Source: Bin87 sp965204685
GTDB taxonomy: Bacteria > Chloroflexota > Dehalococcoidia > Lucifugimonadales > UBA3495
Assembly: GCA_965204685.1 (NCBI GenBank)
Contig: OZ242004.1
Location: forward strand, 1,736,001 to 1,800,000
Reading direction: 5' to 3'
Length of the DNA stretch: 64,000 nucleotides
This document shows, in pieces, positions 24,086-32,846 of the stretch. The notes under the pieces are model-generated. The model made no database searches and was not told the origin of the DNA. It saw nothing but the letters and a program-made list of their open reading frames with translations. The number at the start of each line of letters is the position of its first letter. Within the stretch, counting starts at the first letter, position 1. The position numbers and the translations under genes were made by a program.

Positions 24086-25000
24086 ATGCTCACCAAGCTT
24101 CGCCAGATCGCCATGATGGTCAACGACCTGCACGAGGGTATCGACCTCTACGGCCGCATCCTCGGTATGGAGCCCTGCCGCACCGGCGCCCTGCCCCAGT
24201 TCGGCCTGGACAACGCCGTCCTGCCCGCCGGCAACGGCACCTTCGTTGAGCTCCTCGCCCCCACCGACGATGCCTCCGCCGGCGCCCGCTTCCTGCAGCG
24301 CCGCGGCGAGGCCCCCTACCTGATGATCTTCGAGACCGACCAGTACGACCGCCTCATCCCCCATCTGCGCGACCTGGGCGTGCGCATCACCGGCGAGACG
24401 GAGCATGAGGGCAGCCGTTCCGCGTTCCTGCATCCCGCGTCCTGCAACGGCGCCTTCCTGGAAATCATCGAGGTCACCGACCCGGACAACCCCTGGCCCG
24501 CCGCCGGCCCCGACTGGCGATCCTCCACCCACGAGCCCGGCACCTTGCAACTGCGCCAGATGGCCGTCATCGTCAACGATCTCGACGCCGCCATCGCACA
24601 CTGGAGCCGCATGTTCGGACTCCAGCCTACCCGCCGCTTCGAGATCAGCTTCACCGACCTCGAAATCGCCGTCCTCCCGCTTACCGGCGGCGATACCTTC
24701 ATCGAACTGGCCCAACCCACCAGCGCCGACTCCCCATCCGGTCGCTTCCTGGCCCGCTACGGCGAGGGTCTCTACCTTACCATCTACGAAATCGCCGACT
24801 CCCTGGCCACCGACGCCTACCTCCAAACCCAGGACATCCGGTTCACCACCTCCCGCCGCACCGACAACTACGTGAACCTGGGCTTCAACAGCATCTGGCT
24901 GCACCCCGCCACCTTCAAGGGCGCGTTCACCCAGCTCTCCCAGGTGCTCGACGCCGAAAACCCCTGGCCTCCCGCCGGCGACGACTGGTTCCGCGCCTAG
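24086..25000 (+). CDS. Two-domain VOC family protein
   Basis: A 304-aa protein built from two VOC domains, residues about 4-140 and 156-295. Each starts with an LRQ(I/M)A(M/V)xVNDL motif and ends PDNPWPAAG or AENPWPPAGDDW, showing an internal duplication. The first half has FLHPASCNGAFLEIIEV and the second IWLHPATFKGAFTQLSQV, where His plus Glu/Gln stand at the usual metal-ligand positions; the Gln in the second suggests only one active centre. The related biochemistry (methylmalonyl-CoA epimerase/glyoxalase-like) is known for the superfamily, but the substrate is not clear. It ends four bases before the ABC ATPase. Confidence 0.8.
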   Translation: MLTKLRQIAMMVNDLHEGIDLYGRILGMEPCRTGALPQFGLDNAVLPAGNGTFVELLAPTDDASAGARFLQRRGEAPYLMIFETDQYDRLIPHLRDLGVRITGETEHEGSRSAFLHPASCNGAFLEIIEVTDPDNPWPAAGPDWRSSTHEPGTLQLRQMAVIVNDLDAAIAHWSRMFGLQPTRRFEISFTDLEIAVLPLTGGDTFIELAQPTSADSPSGRFLARYGEGLYLTIYEIADSLATDAYLQTQDIRFTTSRRTDNYVNLGFNSIWLHPATFKGAFTQLSQVLDAENPWPPAGDDWFRA

Positions 25001-25004
25001 ACTC

Positions 25005-25937
25005 ATGCAGCAAACGTCCGCCCGCCACCACGCGGCTCACGCCCACGCCGAGCACGACCATCTCCATGCGGCGACGGGGGCCACCCATAACCACGCCGAG
25101 CACAGTCACACCCACTCGCGCGACGGCCAGACCCACACCCATGCCGGCGCCACGCCGCAGGTGGTCTGCTTCGAGCAGGTCACCGTGAGCTACGGGGCGA
25201 TCCGCGCTCTGGACGACGTATCCTTCTCCGTCGAATGCGGCAGCCTGTCGGGCGTGGTCGGCCCCAACGGCGGCGGCAAATCGTCCTTGCTCAAGGCCGT
25301 GGTCGGCCTCGTCCAGCTCGATACCGGCCGCGTCCTCGTCCAGGGCCGGCCCAGTTCCCAGATGCGCAAGCACATCGGTTTCGTGCCCCAACTGGAGCAG
25401 GTTGACTGGGACTTTCCCGTAACTGTCTGGGACGTGGCGATGATGGGCCTCACGCCCCAGCGCGGCCTGTTCCACAGACACAGCCGCGCCAACCGCGAGG
25501 CTGCCGCCGAGGCCCTTGCCACCGTGGACCTGATCGACCTGCGCCGGCGCAGCATCGGCGATCTCTCCGGAGGCCAACGCCGCCGGGCCCTGCTGGCCCG
25601 GGCCATAGCCGCCAGTCCGTCCGTGCTCCTGCTCGACGAGCCCATGAACGGCCTGGACCCCACTGCCCAGCATCGCTTCCTGGATATCATTGACCAACTG
25701 CGTGAGCGGGACGTCACCGTGATCATGTGCACCCATGACCTCACCTGCGTGTCGGCCCGCGCCAGCGACGTGGCCCTGGTCAACGGCCGCCTGATCGCCT
25801 ACGGTCCTCCCGAAGAGGTGCTCCTGGAGTCGGTCCTGGCCGAAGCCTTCGGCCACCAACTGGTCGTGCACTCTGCCGGCGGCGCCTACGCCCTCCACCA
25901 CCACGACCACCCCGTCAACTGGCCCGGCCGCGAGTAG
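25005..25937 (+). CDS. Metal-type ABC transporter ATPase with His-rich N-terminal extension
   Basis: A 310-aa ATPase of the ZnuC/MntB/TroB family: Walker A GPNGGGKSS, Q-loop FVPQLEQVDWDFPVTV, signature LSGGQ, Walker B VLLLDEP and switch THD. The KHIGFVPQLEQVDWDFPVTV stretch is typical of Zn/Mn importers. The first 46 residues hold 14 His in HxH patterns, and the C-terminus has another cluster (ALHHHDHPVNW). Such His stretches bind Zn or Ni and usually sit on the periplasmic binding protein or on chaperones; finding one on the ATPase is unusual. No permease or binding protein gene adjoins it. Confidence 0.9.
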   Translation: MQQTSARHHAAHAHAEHDHLHAATGATHNHAEHSHTHSRDGQTHTHAGATPQVVCFEQVTVSYGAIRALDDVSFSVECGSLSGVVGPNGGGKSSLLKAVVGLVQLDTGRVLVQGRPSSQMRKHIGFVPQLEQVDWDFPVTVWDVAMMGLTPQRGLFHRHSRANREAAAEALATVDLIDLRRRSIGDLSGGQRRRALLARAIAASPSVLLLDEPMNGLDPTAQHRFLDIIDQLRERDVTVIMCTHDLTCVSARASDVALVNGRLIAYGPPEEVLLESVLAEAFGHQLVVHSAGGAYALHHHDHPVNWPGRE

Positions 25938-25960
25938 CCTTTTTTGACCACGAGCCCGCG

Positions 25961-26001
25961 GACCGGTTCCATCCAGCCATCGGAACAGCCGGTCGCTTTT
26001 A
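25961..26001 (+). terminator. Putative terminator after the ABC ATPase
   Basis: GACCGGTTCC pairs imperfectly with GGAACaGCCGGTC, followed by GCTTTTAT. The loop is about 11 bases. Confidence 0.5.
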
Positions 26002-26156
26002 TCGTGACGCGCCCGTAGTCAGATCGTCCCTGCCCTTATCGCGTCTTTGGTCTCTTCCGCGTCGGATACCAAGCGTTCCGCGTAAAATTACCCCGCAGAG
26101 GGCGCTTGTGTTTTCAGACATAAATCAGACCCTTCCGGAAAAGGAGTTGCCACAAC

Positions 26157-27845
26157 ATGATCATGTTAAGCGGCGGCGAAACCTTGGCCAAGTCGTTGGC
26201 CCGGGAGGGAGTCGAGGTTGTCTTCGGGCTCCCGGGCATTCAAATCTACGGAATAGTTGCGGGGCTCAGGGACGAACCAGGCATCCGTATGATAACCACC
26301 CGGCACGAACAGGCTGCCACGTACATGGCCGACGGCTACGCCCGCGCTTCGGGCAAACCGGGCGTGGCGCTGGTGGTTCCGGGAGTGGGTATCTACAACG
26401 CCGCTTCCGGTCTTGCCAACGCCTATGCGCGCTCATCTCCGGTGTTGCTCATCGCCGGCCAGGTCCCGCGGGCCCAGATCGGCAGGGGCCTCGGCGCCGT
26501 CCATGAAGTGCTGGGTCAGATGGATGTCGTGCGCTCCGTTACCAAGTGGCAGCAGCGCGCCATCAGGCCCCGGGAAATCCCCTACGCCGTATCCGAAGCT
26601 TTCCGGCAGATGCGCACCGGTCGCCCCCGCCCCGTCATAATCGAGATCCCGCCCGATGCCGGCGTCGAACGCGAAGAAGTAGCGTTGCGCAATCCGGCTC
26701 CCGTTTCGCGCATCGTCCCGAATTCGGAGCAACTCCAGGAAGCCGCCGCCGTTATCGCTCGGTCTCGGCTGCCGCTGATTTACGCCGGCGGAGGCGTCGC
26801 CCGCTCCGATGCCGAGTCCGCGCTGGTCAATCTGGCCGAGTCCACCAACATTCCGGTTGTGACATCCGCTGGTGGCAAAGGCGCGATACCCGACGGCCAT
26901 CCCCTGTGTTACGGCTCTTGTTTCAGCCCCCGCGGCGAACGCCAGGAAATGAACCAGCTGTACGACGTCATGGCCTCCGCCGACGTCGTGATCGGCATCG
27001 GCGCTCGTTTCTCTCTGGGCAATCCCGCCGGTGAGGCGTCTACCCTCGTCAACATCAACATCGACGACACCGAGTTGACCCGAATCCAGGCCAACACCAT
27101 CCCGTTGCATGGCGACGCCAGGGCCACTATCGAGGCCCTTATTCCACACCTGAAAGACGCTGATGCTGGCAATCGAACTTCCCCGGTGAGGGCCGTCGAT
27201 GCTGCTCGTCGATTGATCGCCTACTACGATATCCAGCTCCAGGAACCCATTTACCCATTCCTGCAAGTGCTGCGGGGCGCCGTGCCCGAGGATGCTTTTG
27301 TAACTTGGGATGTAACTCAGCTGGGATTTTATGCCCGTACCCACTGGCAGGTCCGTCATCCCAAGACATACATCGATTCCGGATACCAGTTCAATCTGGG
27401 TTACGCTTTCCCCACTGCCCTGGGCGCCAAGGTCGCGCAGCCCGACCGGCCAGTGGTGTGTATTGCCGGTGACGGTGGCTTCATGTTCAACGCCTCAGAA
27501 CTTGCCACCGCTGTCAAGTACGGCATCAACGTTGTCACCGTGGTGTTAAGGAACGACGCTTTCGGCAACGTGGCGCGCGACCTGGACGAGGTATTTTCTG
27601 GCGCCTATGAGACGGACCTGCACAATCCCGACTTTGTCAGATTTGCCGAGTCCTTCGGCGCGGTGGGCATGCGGGCCACGTCTCCGATGGACATCGCAGC
27701 CCTGCTGCCTGCCGCGCTGGAACTGCAACGGCCGGTGATTATCGATGTGCCATTCAACGACATGCCGCTTCCTGCAGCGCCCCAGATCGCTCCGCTTTAT
27801 GCTCTGCCTTGGACCCAGCCACAGGAAGGCCTGATTGCTACCTGA
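26157..27845 (+). CDS. ThDP-dependent enzyme, acetolactate synthase-like
   Basis: A 562-aa enzyme of the acetolactate synthase/benzoylformate decarboxylase superfamily with the three usual domains: PYR (catalytic Glu51 in TTRHEQAATYMADGYAR), central (about 190-330) and ThDP-binding (GDGGFMF from 438, then LRNDAFGN). AAGGAG lies 12 bases before the ATG. The remaining motifs fit a large-subunit-like acetolactate synthase, but no ilvH/ilvN small subunit or ilvC is near, so a catabolic decarboxylase or carboligase is just as likely. Asn-Asp-Ala-Phe-Gly near 469 differs from the NNxxYG of typical IlvB. Confidence 0.85.
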   Translation: MIMLSGGETLAKSLAREGVEVVFGLPGIQIYGIVAGLRDEPGIRMITTRHEQAATYMADGYARASGKPGVALVVPGVGIYNAASGLANAYARSSPVLLIAGQVPRAQIGRGLGAVHEVLGQMDVVRSVTKWQQRAIRPREIPYAVSEAFRQMRTGRPRPVIIEIPPDAGVEREEVALRNPAPVSRIVPNSEQLQEAAAVIARSRLPLIYAGGGVARSDAESALVNLAESTNIPVVTSAGGKGAIPDGHPLCYGSCFSPRGERQEMNQLYDVMASADVVIGIGARFSLGNPAGEASTLVNINIDDTELTRIQANTIPLHGDARATIEALIPHLKDADAGNRTSPVRAVDAARRLIAYYDIQLQEPIYPFLQVLRGAVPEDAFVTWDVTQLGFYARTHWQVRHPKTYIDSGYQFNLGYAFPTALGAKVAQPDRPVVCIAGDGGFMFNASELATAVKYGINVVTVVLRNDAFGNVARDLDEVFSGAYETDLHNPDFVRFAESFGAVGMRATSPMDIAALLPAALELQRPVIIDVPFNDMPLPAAPQIAPLYALPWTQPQEGLIAT

Positions 27846-28022
27846 CAAATGCGCCACCAGGACCATGCGGTCAACTGATCCGGCCGCGAAATCGCCGGCC
27901 GGCGCGCCGCAACCCCGGTGAGGCCGGGCGCTGCTTCCCGCTGCGGAAGCGACGGACACTCTCCGGAGCGCGTGTCCCCTTTGCTACAATAGCCCCTGTA
28001 CACTGCCAGGCAACGCGCTCCA

Positions 28023-28907
28023 ATGACCACCATCAATAACATCGAAGATTTCATCCGGGTTCTGGACGAACATCCCCAGTGGCTTGAGGCGGCCCGCTCC
28101 CGGCTGCTCAGCCGAGAACTGCTCGACCTGCCGGAAGAATTCGCCCGGTTCCAGGCCGAGGTGCGCCGGTCTGCTGAGACAGCCAACCAGCGCCTGACCG
28201 CGCTGGAAGCCCTTGCCGAGACGTCCAACCAACGCCTGACCGCGCTGGAGACCCTTGCCGAGACGTCTAACCAACGCCTGACCGCGCTGGAAACGCACGC
28301 TGAAACGGCCAACCGGCGCCTGACCAACCTGGAAACCCTTGCCGAAAAGGCCGACCAACGCCTGACCAACCTGGAAGAAAGTCTGGCAAATCTATCGGAA
28401 GAGGTGCGCCTCTTTGTGGCCGCTACTGACCGGCGCTTGTCCACCGTGGAATCCGACATCGGCACCCTCAAAAACCAGATGGGCGACATCAGAGGCCGTA
28501 TCGTGTACGACATCGTTCGCGACGAAGCTCCTCTGCTGGCCGGCAATATGGGCTTTGAGTTCTCCGCCATCCTGCACCGGGGTGATCTGCAACGGCTTAC
28601 GCAAAGCAGCGATGTCGGTTGGATGGCCCCCCAGGACCTCCAGAGTTTCCAACGCGCCGATCTGGTCATTGACGCAGTCGACCGGGGCGGTGATCCCCAC
28701 TACATCGTGGTTGAAATCTCATACACCGTAAACGGATACGACACCAGGCGCGCCATCCGAAACGCCGGATACCTGTCCCGGATCACCGGCGTCGCGGCTA
28801 CCCCCGCCGTCGCCGGAGTTGTCCTGGACCATCACATCCACGACTCCGTAGCCGCCGAAGGCATATTCTGGTACGCAATCCCCATGGGCGATCTCCGGCC
28901 CGACTGA
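28023..28907 (+). CDS. Coiled-coil protein with PD-(D/E)XK-like C-terminal domain (DUF3782-like)
   Basis: A 294-aa protein. Residues about 50-125 contain five tandem 14-residue units of the form ETxNQRLTALExLA, two heptads each, encoded by 42-bp DNA repeats (about 28169-28380). The C-terminal domain, FQRADLVIDAVDRGGDPHYI then VVEISYTVNGYDTRRAIRNA, matches 16669-17442 and has the Asp...Glu core of a restriction-endonuclease-like fold. The helical N-terminus (WLEAARSRLLSRELLDLPEE) also matches. Only the coil length differs between the paralogues. Related DUF3782 proteins are abundant in cyanobacteria and Chloroflexota, with no known function. Confidence 0.72.
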   Translation: MTTINNIEDFIRVLDEHPQWLEAARSRLLSRELLDLPEEFARFQAEVRRSAETANQRLTALEALAETSNQRLTALETLAETSNQRLTALETHAETANRRLTNLETLAEKADQRLTNLEESLANLSEEVRLFVAATDRRLSTVESDIGTLKNQMGDIRGRIVYDIVRDEAPLLAGNMGFEFSAILHRGDLQRLTQSSDVGWMAPQDLQSFQRADLVIDAVDRGGDPHYIVVEISYTVNGYDTRRAIRNAGYLSRITGVAATPAVAGVVLDHHIHDSVAAEGIFWYAIPMGDLRPD

Positions 28908-29063
28908 TCTCGCGTCCCGCCACGGCGGGGTCACCCCGTACTTGATACGGGGCCGGAATCCAAGGATCCCTCGCATCTGGAAATCCCGTTCATCCTGACG
29001 ATCCTATCCCGTCCATCCTGTAAATCCATGCAAATTTCAGACTGCCGGCAAGGAGCAATCCCC

Positions 29064-29150
29064 ATGTACGACCTCAACGATACAACAGCCCTGGTCACCG
29101 GCGTCCTTGATCAGTTCGACCCTCCGACGAACTGCCCGGGCCTCAAATAG
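29064..29150 (+). pseudogene. Duplicated 5' fragment of the SDR gene
   Basis: AAGGAGCAATCCCC precedes an ATG at 29064 whose product starts MYDLNDTTALVTG and then runs into unrelated sequence and a TAG. The same ribosome site and coding start (MYDLNGKTALVTG) occur at 29511-29561 in the intact SDR gene. This is a stub of the SDR leader and first 13 codons, left by duplication or insertion. A 28-residue peptide could be made, but no function is likely. Confidence 0.65.
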
Positions 29151-29201
29151 CCGACGCGCAATCTCTGCATCACTGCCCCCCACGCAAACCATCCTCAGGC
29201 C

Positions 29202-29477
29202 ATGATGACGCCAACCCAAACTCTGCTGGCGATTGCCGCGAACCAACATTTCGAAGGATTCGGCGAGGGTCTCTTAGAGGTCTTCATTATTGCGTTAGTT
29301 CTTTTCGCGTTAGCTCTTTTCGTTGGGGTCGGCGCTGGTCTTGGCGCCATCATCGGGGCAATCTGCACTCCTTTCCCCCGAAAGAAGCGCGGCGCCCTTA
29401 ACGGCGCGATTATAGGCGCCGCTGCCGTACCCGTTGCGTTGATTATTGGTTTGTTTTTGTTCTTTACATTGTTATAA
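29202..29477 (+). CDS. Small hydrophobic membrane protein
   Basis: A 91-aa protein with three hydrophobic stretches (about 26-45, 46-56 and 70-90), split by a basic loop (TPFPRKKRGALNG). The glycine-rich central part (GVGAGLGAIIGAI) could pack closely in the bilayer. Base composition is less GC-rich than its surroundings (GTTAGTTCTTTTCGCG). It sits between the SDR stub and the complete SDR, so it was probably brought in by the event that duplicated the SDR start. Function unknown. Confidence 0.55.
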   Translation: MMTPTQTLLAIAANQHFEGFGEGLLEVFIIALVLFALALFVGVGAGLGAIIGAICTPFPRKKRGALNGAIIGAAAVPVALIIGLFLFFTLL

Positions 29478-29522
29478 GACTACTCACTATTCCCGACTAC
29501 GCCACTTGCAAGGAGCAATCCC

Positions 29523-30371
29523 ATGTACGACCTCAACGGCAAAACCGCCCTCGTCACCGGCGCCGGCGGACGCCACGGCATCGGCCGCGCCATCGCCACC
29601 CGCCTCGCCTCGGAGGGCGCCGACGTCGTGGTCACCGACGTCGAGGCATCCCTGGACGCCATCCGCACCGAGGACCGCCTCGACGGCTGGCAGGGCCTGC
29701 CCAGCGTGGTGCAGGAAATCCAGGCCATGGGCCGCCGCAGCGCCGGCCTGTACTACGACGTCGCCGACAGCGCCCAGGTCGACGCCATGGTCTCCGATAC
29801 CCTCAGCGAGTTCGGCCAGATCGACATCCTGGTCAACAACGCCGGCTCCCGCCCCGGCCGCGACCGCGTGCTCATCGTGGAGCTGGACGAGGATGCCTTC
29901 GACGAGGTCATGCGCGTCAACGTCCGCGGCACCTATCTGGTCAGCCGCGCCGTCTGCCGCCACATGATCGACCGCGGGGGCCCGGGCAAGATCATCAACA
30001 TCTCCTCCGGCGCCGGCAAGCGCGGCATCGCCCGCTACGGGGCCTACTGCGCCAGCAAGTTCGCCGTCATCGGCTTCACCCAGTCCCTGGCCCACGAGAT
30101 GGCGCCCTACCACGTCAACGTCAACGCTATCTGCCCCGGCCTCGTCGACACCGAGCGTGTGGACTTCATCGCCGCCGCCCTGGCCCCCGAGGGAACCTCT
30201 GGTGAGGAGCACCGCGCCCTCATGGTCCGCGAGCGCGAGCTGCGCGTGCCTCTGGGCCGCATCGCCCAGGGCGACGACATCGCCCGCATGGCGGCCTTCC
30301 TCTCCTCCGCCGAGTCCGACTACATGACCGGCCTCAGCATCAGCGTCTCCGGCGGCTCCGAAATGAGCTAG
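29523..30371 (+). CDS. SDR family oxidoreductase
   Basis: A 282-aa classical SDR: TGAGGRHGIG (cofactor loop with a two-residue insert compared with TGxxxGIG), VTDVEAS with an acidic residue after beta-2 (NAD preference likely), NNAG, Ser in NISSGAG, and YCASK with the catalytic Tyr and Lys. A 20-residue insertion (AIRTEDRLDGWQGLPSVVQE) follows beta-2 and is unusual for the family. AAGGAGCAATCCC provides the ribosome site. The substrate is not evident. Confidence 0.9.
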   Translation: MYDLNGKTALVTGAGGRHGIGRAIATRLASEGADVVVTDVEASLDAIRTEDRLDGWQGLPSVVQEIQAMGRRSAGLYYDVADSAQVDAMVSDTLSEFGQIDILVNNAGSRPGRDRVLIVELDEDAFDEVMRVNVRGTYLVSRAVCRHMIDRGGPGKIINISSGAGKRGIARYGAYCASKFAVIGFTQSLAHEMAPYHVNVNAICPGLVDTERVDFIAAALAPEGTSGEEHRALMVRERELRVPLGRIAQGDDIARMAAFLSSAESDYMTGLSISVSGGSEMS

Positions 30372-30392
30372 CCGGACAGCCTGCCCGCTATA

Positions 30393-30608
30393 ATGGCAGA
30401 CGAGGGTGCGGAAATGAACACGAAAGCCGACAAAGTGGCCGGGATTGCTCTCGGGATAATTTTCCTCGCAATGGGCATCGCTTCGCTGTTCATGTTGCCC
30501 GACGAATGGCGATGGTACCAGGACGTCATGTTCGGCATCGCAATATTCGGTTGCAGTCTGGGGTGTTTCGCCGCTGTGTTCTTTGGCGTCCCCGGTTCGC
30601 GAAAGTAG
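30393..30608 (+). CDS. Small two-span membrane protein
   Basis: 71 aa with hydrophobic segments at about 16-35 and 45-66, and a short tail (GVPGSRK). ATG 30414 (MNTKADKVAG) is an equally good start, following GAGGGTGCGGAA. A TATAAT overlaps the 5' end (30389-30394), which would favour the later start if it is used as the -10 box. No family is recognised. Confidence 0.5.
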   Translation: MADEGAEMNTKADKVAGIALGIIFLAMGIASLFMLPDEWRWYQDVMFGIAIFGCSLGCFAAVFFGVPGSRK

Positions 30609-30618
30609 GTACAGAAGA

Positions 30619-30915
30619 ATGTCGTCCTTGACCCGAGTGCGAGAATGGTTGGCGGCCATTATATTCGGCGTGATCTTGCTGGTGGTCGTACCTGTCGCTA
30701 CTGTCTGGTTTTCGCTTGACGGCATCATCATATTTTTGCTCTGCATAGCTGTCTTATCAGGTAGCTTCTTCGGCGAGTGGAGAGATACGTGGAGCACTGA
30801 GCGACAGTTCAGCTTGGCAAGGGTATTCTTCCGCACCTTCGAATGGCTCAGCCTGGCCGTCGCCGGATACATCATTCTCTCAGTAATCGGCGTCAACGCC
30901 AGTCCATCCGAGTAG
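30619..30915 (+). CDS. Three-span membrane protein
   Basis: 98 aa starting MSSLTRVREWLAAIIFGVIL. There are three hydrophobic segments (about 10-30, 33-48 and 75-92), with a charged loop (GEWRDTWSTERQFSLARVFF) between the second and third. It starts 10 bp after the previous membrane gene and ends 12 bp before gatC, so it may be co-transcribed with either. Function unknown. Confidence 0.5.
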   Translation: MSSLTRVREWLAAIIFGVILLVVVPVATVWFSLDGIIIFLLCIAVLSGSFFGEWRDTWSTERQFSLARVFFRTFEWLSLAVAGYIILSVIGVNASPSE

Positions 30916-30927
30916 GAAAACACAATC

Positions 30928-31218
30928 ATGCCCATCGACCCCGCCCAGGTAGAACACATCGCCGCCCTCGCCCGCATCGCCCTCTCCGATGCGGAGAAGG
31001 AAGCGTTCGCCCGCCAACTCTCCGACATCCTGGACCAGTTCGAGGTCCTGCAGGCCCTCGATACCACCGGTGTCGAACCCACCGCCCACGTCGCCGGCCT
31101 CGACACCGTCCTCCGTGACGACGAGCCGGCCGATAGTCTCGACGCCGAGGACACCCTGCTCAACGCCCCCCGCCGTCGCGCCGACTTCTTCCAGGTCCGC
31201 GCCGTCCTGGAGGAGTAG
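30928..31218 (+). CDS. gatC: Aspartyl/glutamyl-tRNA amidotransferase subunit C
   Basis: A 96-aa GatC: MPIDPAQVEHIAALARIALS, then the QLSDILDQFEVLQALDTTGVEPTAH region and an NAPRRRADFFQVRAVLEE end. GatC holds GatA and GatB together in the transamidosome that converts Glu-tRNA(Gln) (or Asp-tRNA(Asn)) to the amide. gatA follows four bases later. The presence of asnS 3 kb downstream suggests that the complex mainly serves Gln-tRNA here. Confidence 0.95.
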   Translation: MPIDPAQVEHIAALARIALSDAEKEAFARQLSDILDQFEVLQALDTTGVEPTAHVAGLDTVLRDDEPADSLDAEDTLLNAPRRRADFFQVRAVLEE

Positions 31219-31222
31219 CGTC

Positions 31223-32707
31223 GTGAGCGAACCACCTACCGGTCAACTGTGGCAACTGACCGCATCCGAGGCATCGCGCCTCCTGGTCGACCGCCAAATC
31301 ACCAGCGCCGAGCTCACCGAGGCTTGCCTGGAGCGCATCGCCGAGGTTGACGACCGGATCTCCGCCTACATCACCGTCACCGCCGACCTTGCCCGCGAGC
31401 AGGCCGCCGACGCCGACCGGCGCATCGCCGCCGGAGACGCCGCGCCTCTCACCGGCGTCCCCATGCAGATCAAGGACCTGCTCTGCACCAACGGTGTCGC
31501 CACCACCTGCGCCTCCCGGATGCTGGCCGAGTACGTCCCCGTGTACGATGCCACTGCCGTCTCTCGCCTCCGCGAGCAGGGCGCCGTCCTGCTCGGCAAG
31601 GGCAACATGGACGAGTTCGGCATGGGGTCGTCCACGGAGAACTCCGCCTTCTTCCCCACGCGCAATCCCTGGGACACCACGCGCGTACCCGGCGGCAGCA
31701 GCGGCGGCTCCGCGGCGGCGGTGGCGGCCGGCGCCGCTCCCTTCGCGCTGGGTACCGATACCGGCGGCAGCATCCGTCAGCCGGCGTCCTTCTGCGGCGT
31801 AACCGGCCTCAAGCCCACTTACGGCCGCGTCAGCCGCTACGGCCTGGTGGCCTACGCATCATCGCTGGACCAGGTCGGCCCCATCGCTCGTGACGCCGCC
31901 GACTGCGCCCTCATCCTGCAGGCCATCGCTGGCCACGACCCCCGCGACGCGACCTCCCTGCCCGACCCCGTGCCCGACTACTCCGCCGCGCTCACCGGCA
32001 ACATCTCCGGCCTGCGCCTCGGCGTACCGCGAGAATACTTCGCGGAGGGCATGGACGATGGCGTCCGCGCTGCCGTCACCGCCGCCATCGACCAACTGGC
32101 CGCCCTGGGCGCCGAGATCCGCGAGGTCTCCCTGCCCACCACCGAGTACGCCCTGGCCTGCTACTACATCATCGCCCCGTCGGAGTGCTCCGCCAACCTG
32201 GCCCGCTATGACGGCGTCAAGTACGGCTATTCTTATCAGAGTGACGGCCAGGGCGACGTCGATATGTGGGAGGCTATGGAGCGCACCCGTCAGCACGGCT
32301 TCGGCCCCGAGGTCAAGCGTCGCATCATGCTGGGCGCCTTCGCCCTGTCCTCCGGCTACTACGACGCCTACTACCACAAGGCCCAGCAGGTCCGCACCCT
32401 GATCCGCCAGGACTTCGCCCGCGTTTTTGAAGAGGTCGACGCCCTGGCCGCCCCCGTCTCTCCGGTGACCGCCTTTCCCATCGGCGACCGCGCCGACGAC
32501 CCGGTCCGCATGTACCTGGTCGACGTCTACACCCTGCCAGTCAACATGGCCGGCCTCCCCGCCATGTCCGTCCCCTGCGGCTTCAGCGAGGGTCTGCCGG
32601 TGGGCCTGCAACTGATCGGCCCCCACCTGGAGGAAGGCCGGCTGCTGAACATCGCCCACGCCTACCAGCAGGCCACGGACTGGCACTTGGAGCGGCCGGC
32701 GCTCTAA
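31223..32707 (+). CDS. gatA: Aspartyl/glutamyl-tRNA amidotransferase subunit A
   Basis: A 494-aa amidase-signature enzyme with a GTG start at 31223, preceded by GGAGGAG, which overlaps the gatC stop region. The Lys-cisSer-Ser triad is in place: Lys84 (MQIKDLL), Ser159 (VPGGSSGGSAAA) and Ser183 (DTGGSIRQPASF). It releases ammonia from glutamine and channels it to GatB. Length and motifs are normal. gatB is not in the window. Confidence 0.96.
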   Translation: MSEPPTGQLWQLTASEASRLLVDRQITSAELTEACLERIAEVDDRISAYITVTADLAREQAADADRRIAAGDAAPLTGVPMQIKDLLCTNGVATTCASRMLAEYVPVYDATAVSRLREQGAVLLGKGNMDEFGMGSSTENSAFFPTRNPWDTTRVPGGSSGGSAAAVAAGAAPFALGTDTGGSIRQPASFCGVTGLKPTYGRVSRYGLVAYASSLDQVGPIARDAADCALILQAIAGHDPRDATSLPDPVPDYSAALTGNISGLRLGVPREYFAEGMDDGVRAAVTAAIDQLAALGAEIREVSLPTTEYALACYYIIAPSECSANLARYDGVKYGYSYQSDGQGDVDMWEAMERTRQHGFGPEVKRRIMLGAFALSSGYYDAYYHKAQQVRTLIRQDFARVFEEVDALAAPVSPVTAFPIGDRADDPVRMYLVDVYTLPVNMAGLPAMSVPCGFSEGLPVGLQLIGPHLEEGRLLNIAHAYQQATDWHLERPAL

Positions 32708-32846
32708 CGCCGGTTGTAATCGTCAGTCAGGCAGTTCCGGCAAACGGTGCGGAATACTTGCTAATCGTATTAGCCCACGAGCCGGATAATCCACTCTTGT
32801 TGCTCGCAGTTGTGCCCATATTCAGAGTAGGAGAGCGTGGTTAATC

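Noticed and set aside
26157..27845. Naming the ThDP enzyme ilvB
   Set aside because: No small subunit or other branched-chain amino acid gene adjoins it, and the cofactor-region motif differs from typical IlvB.
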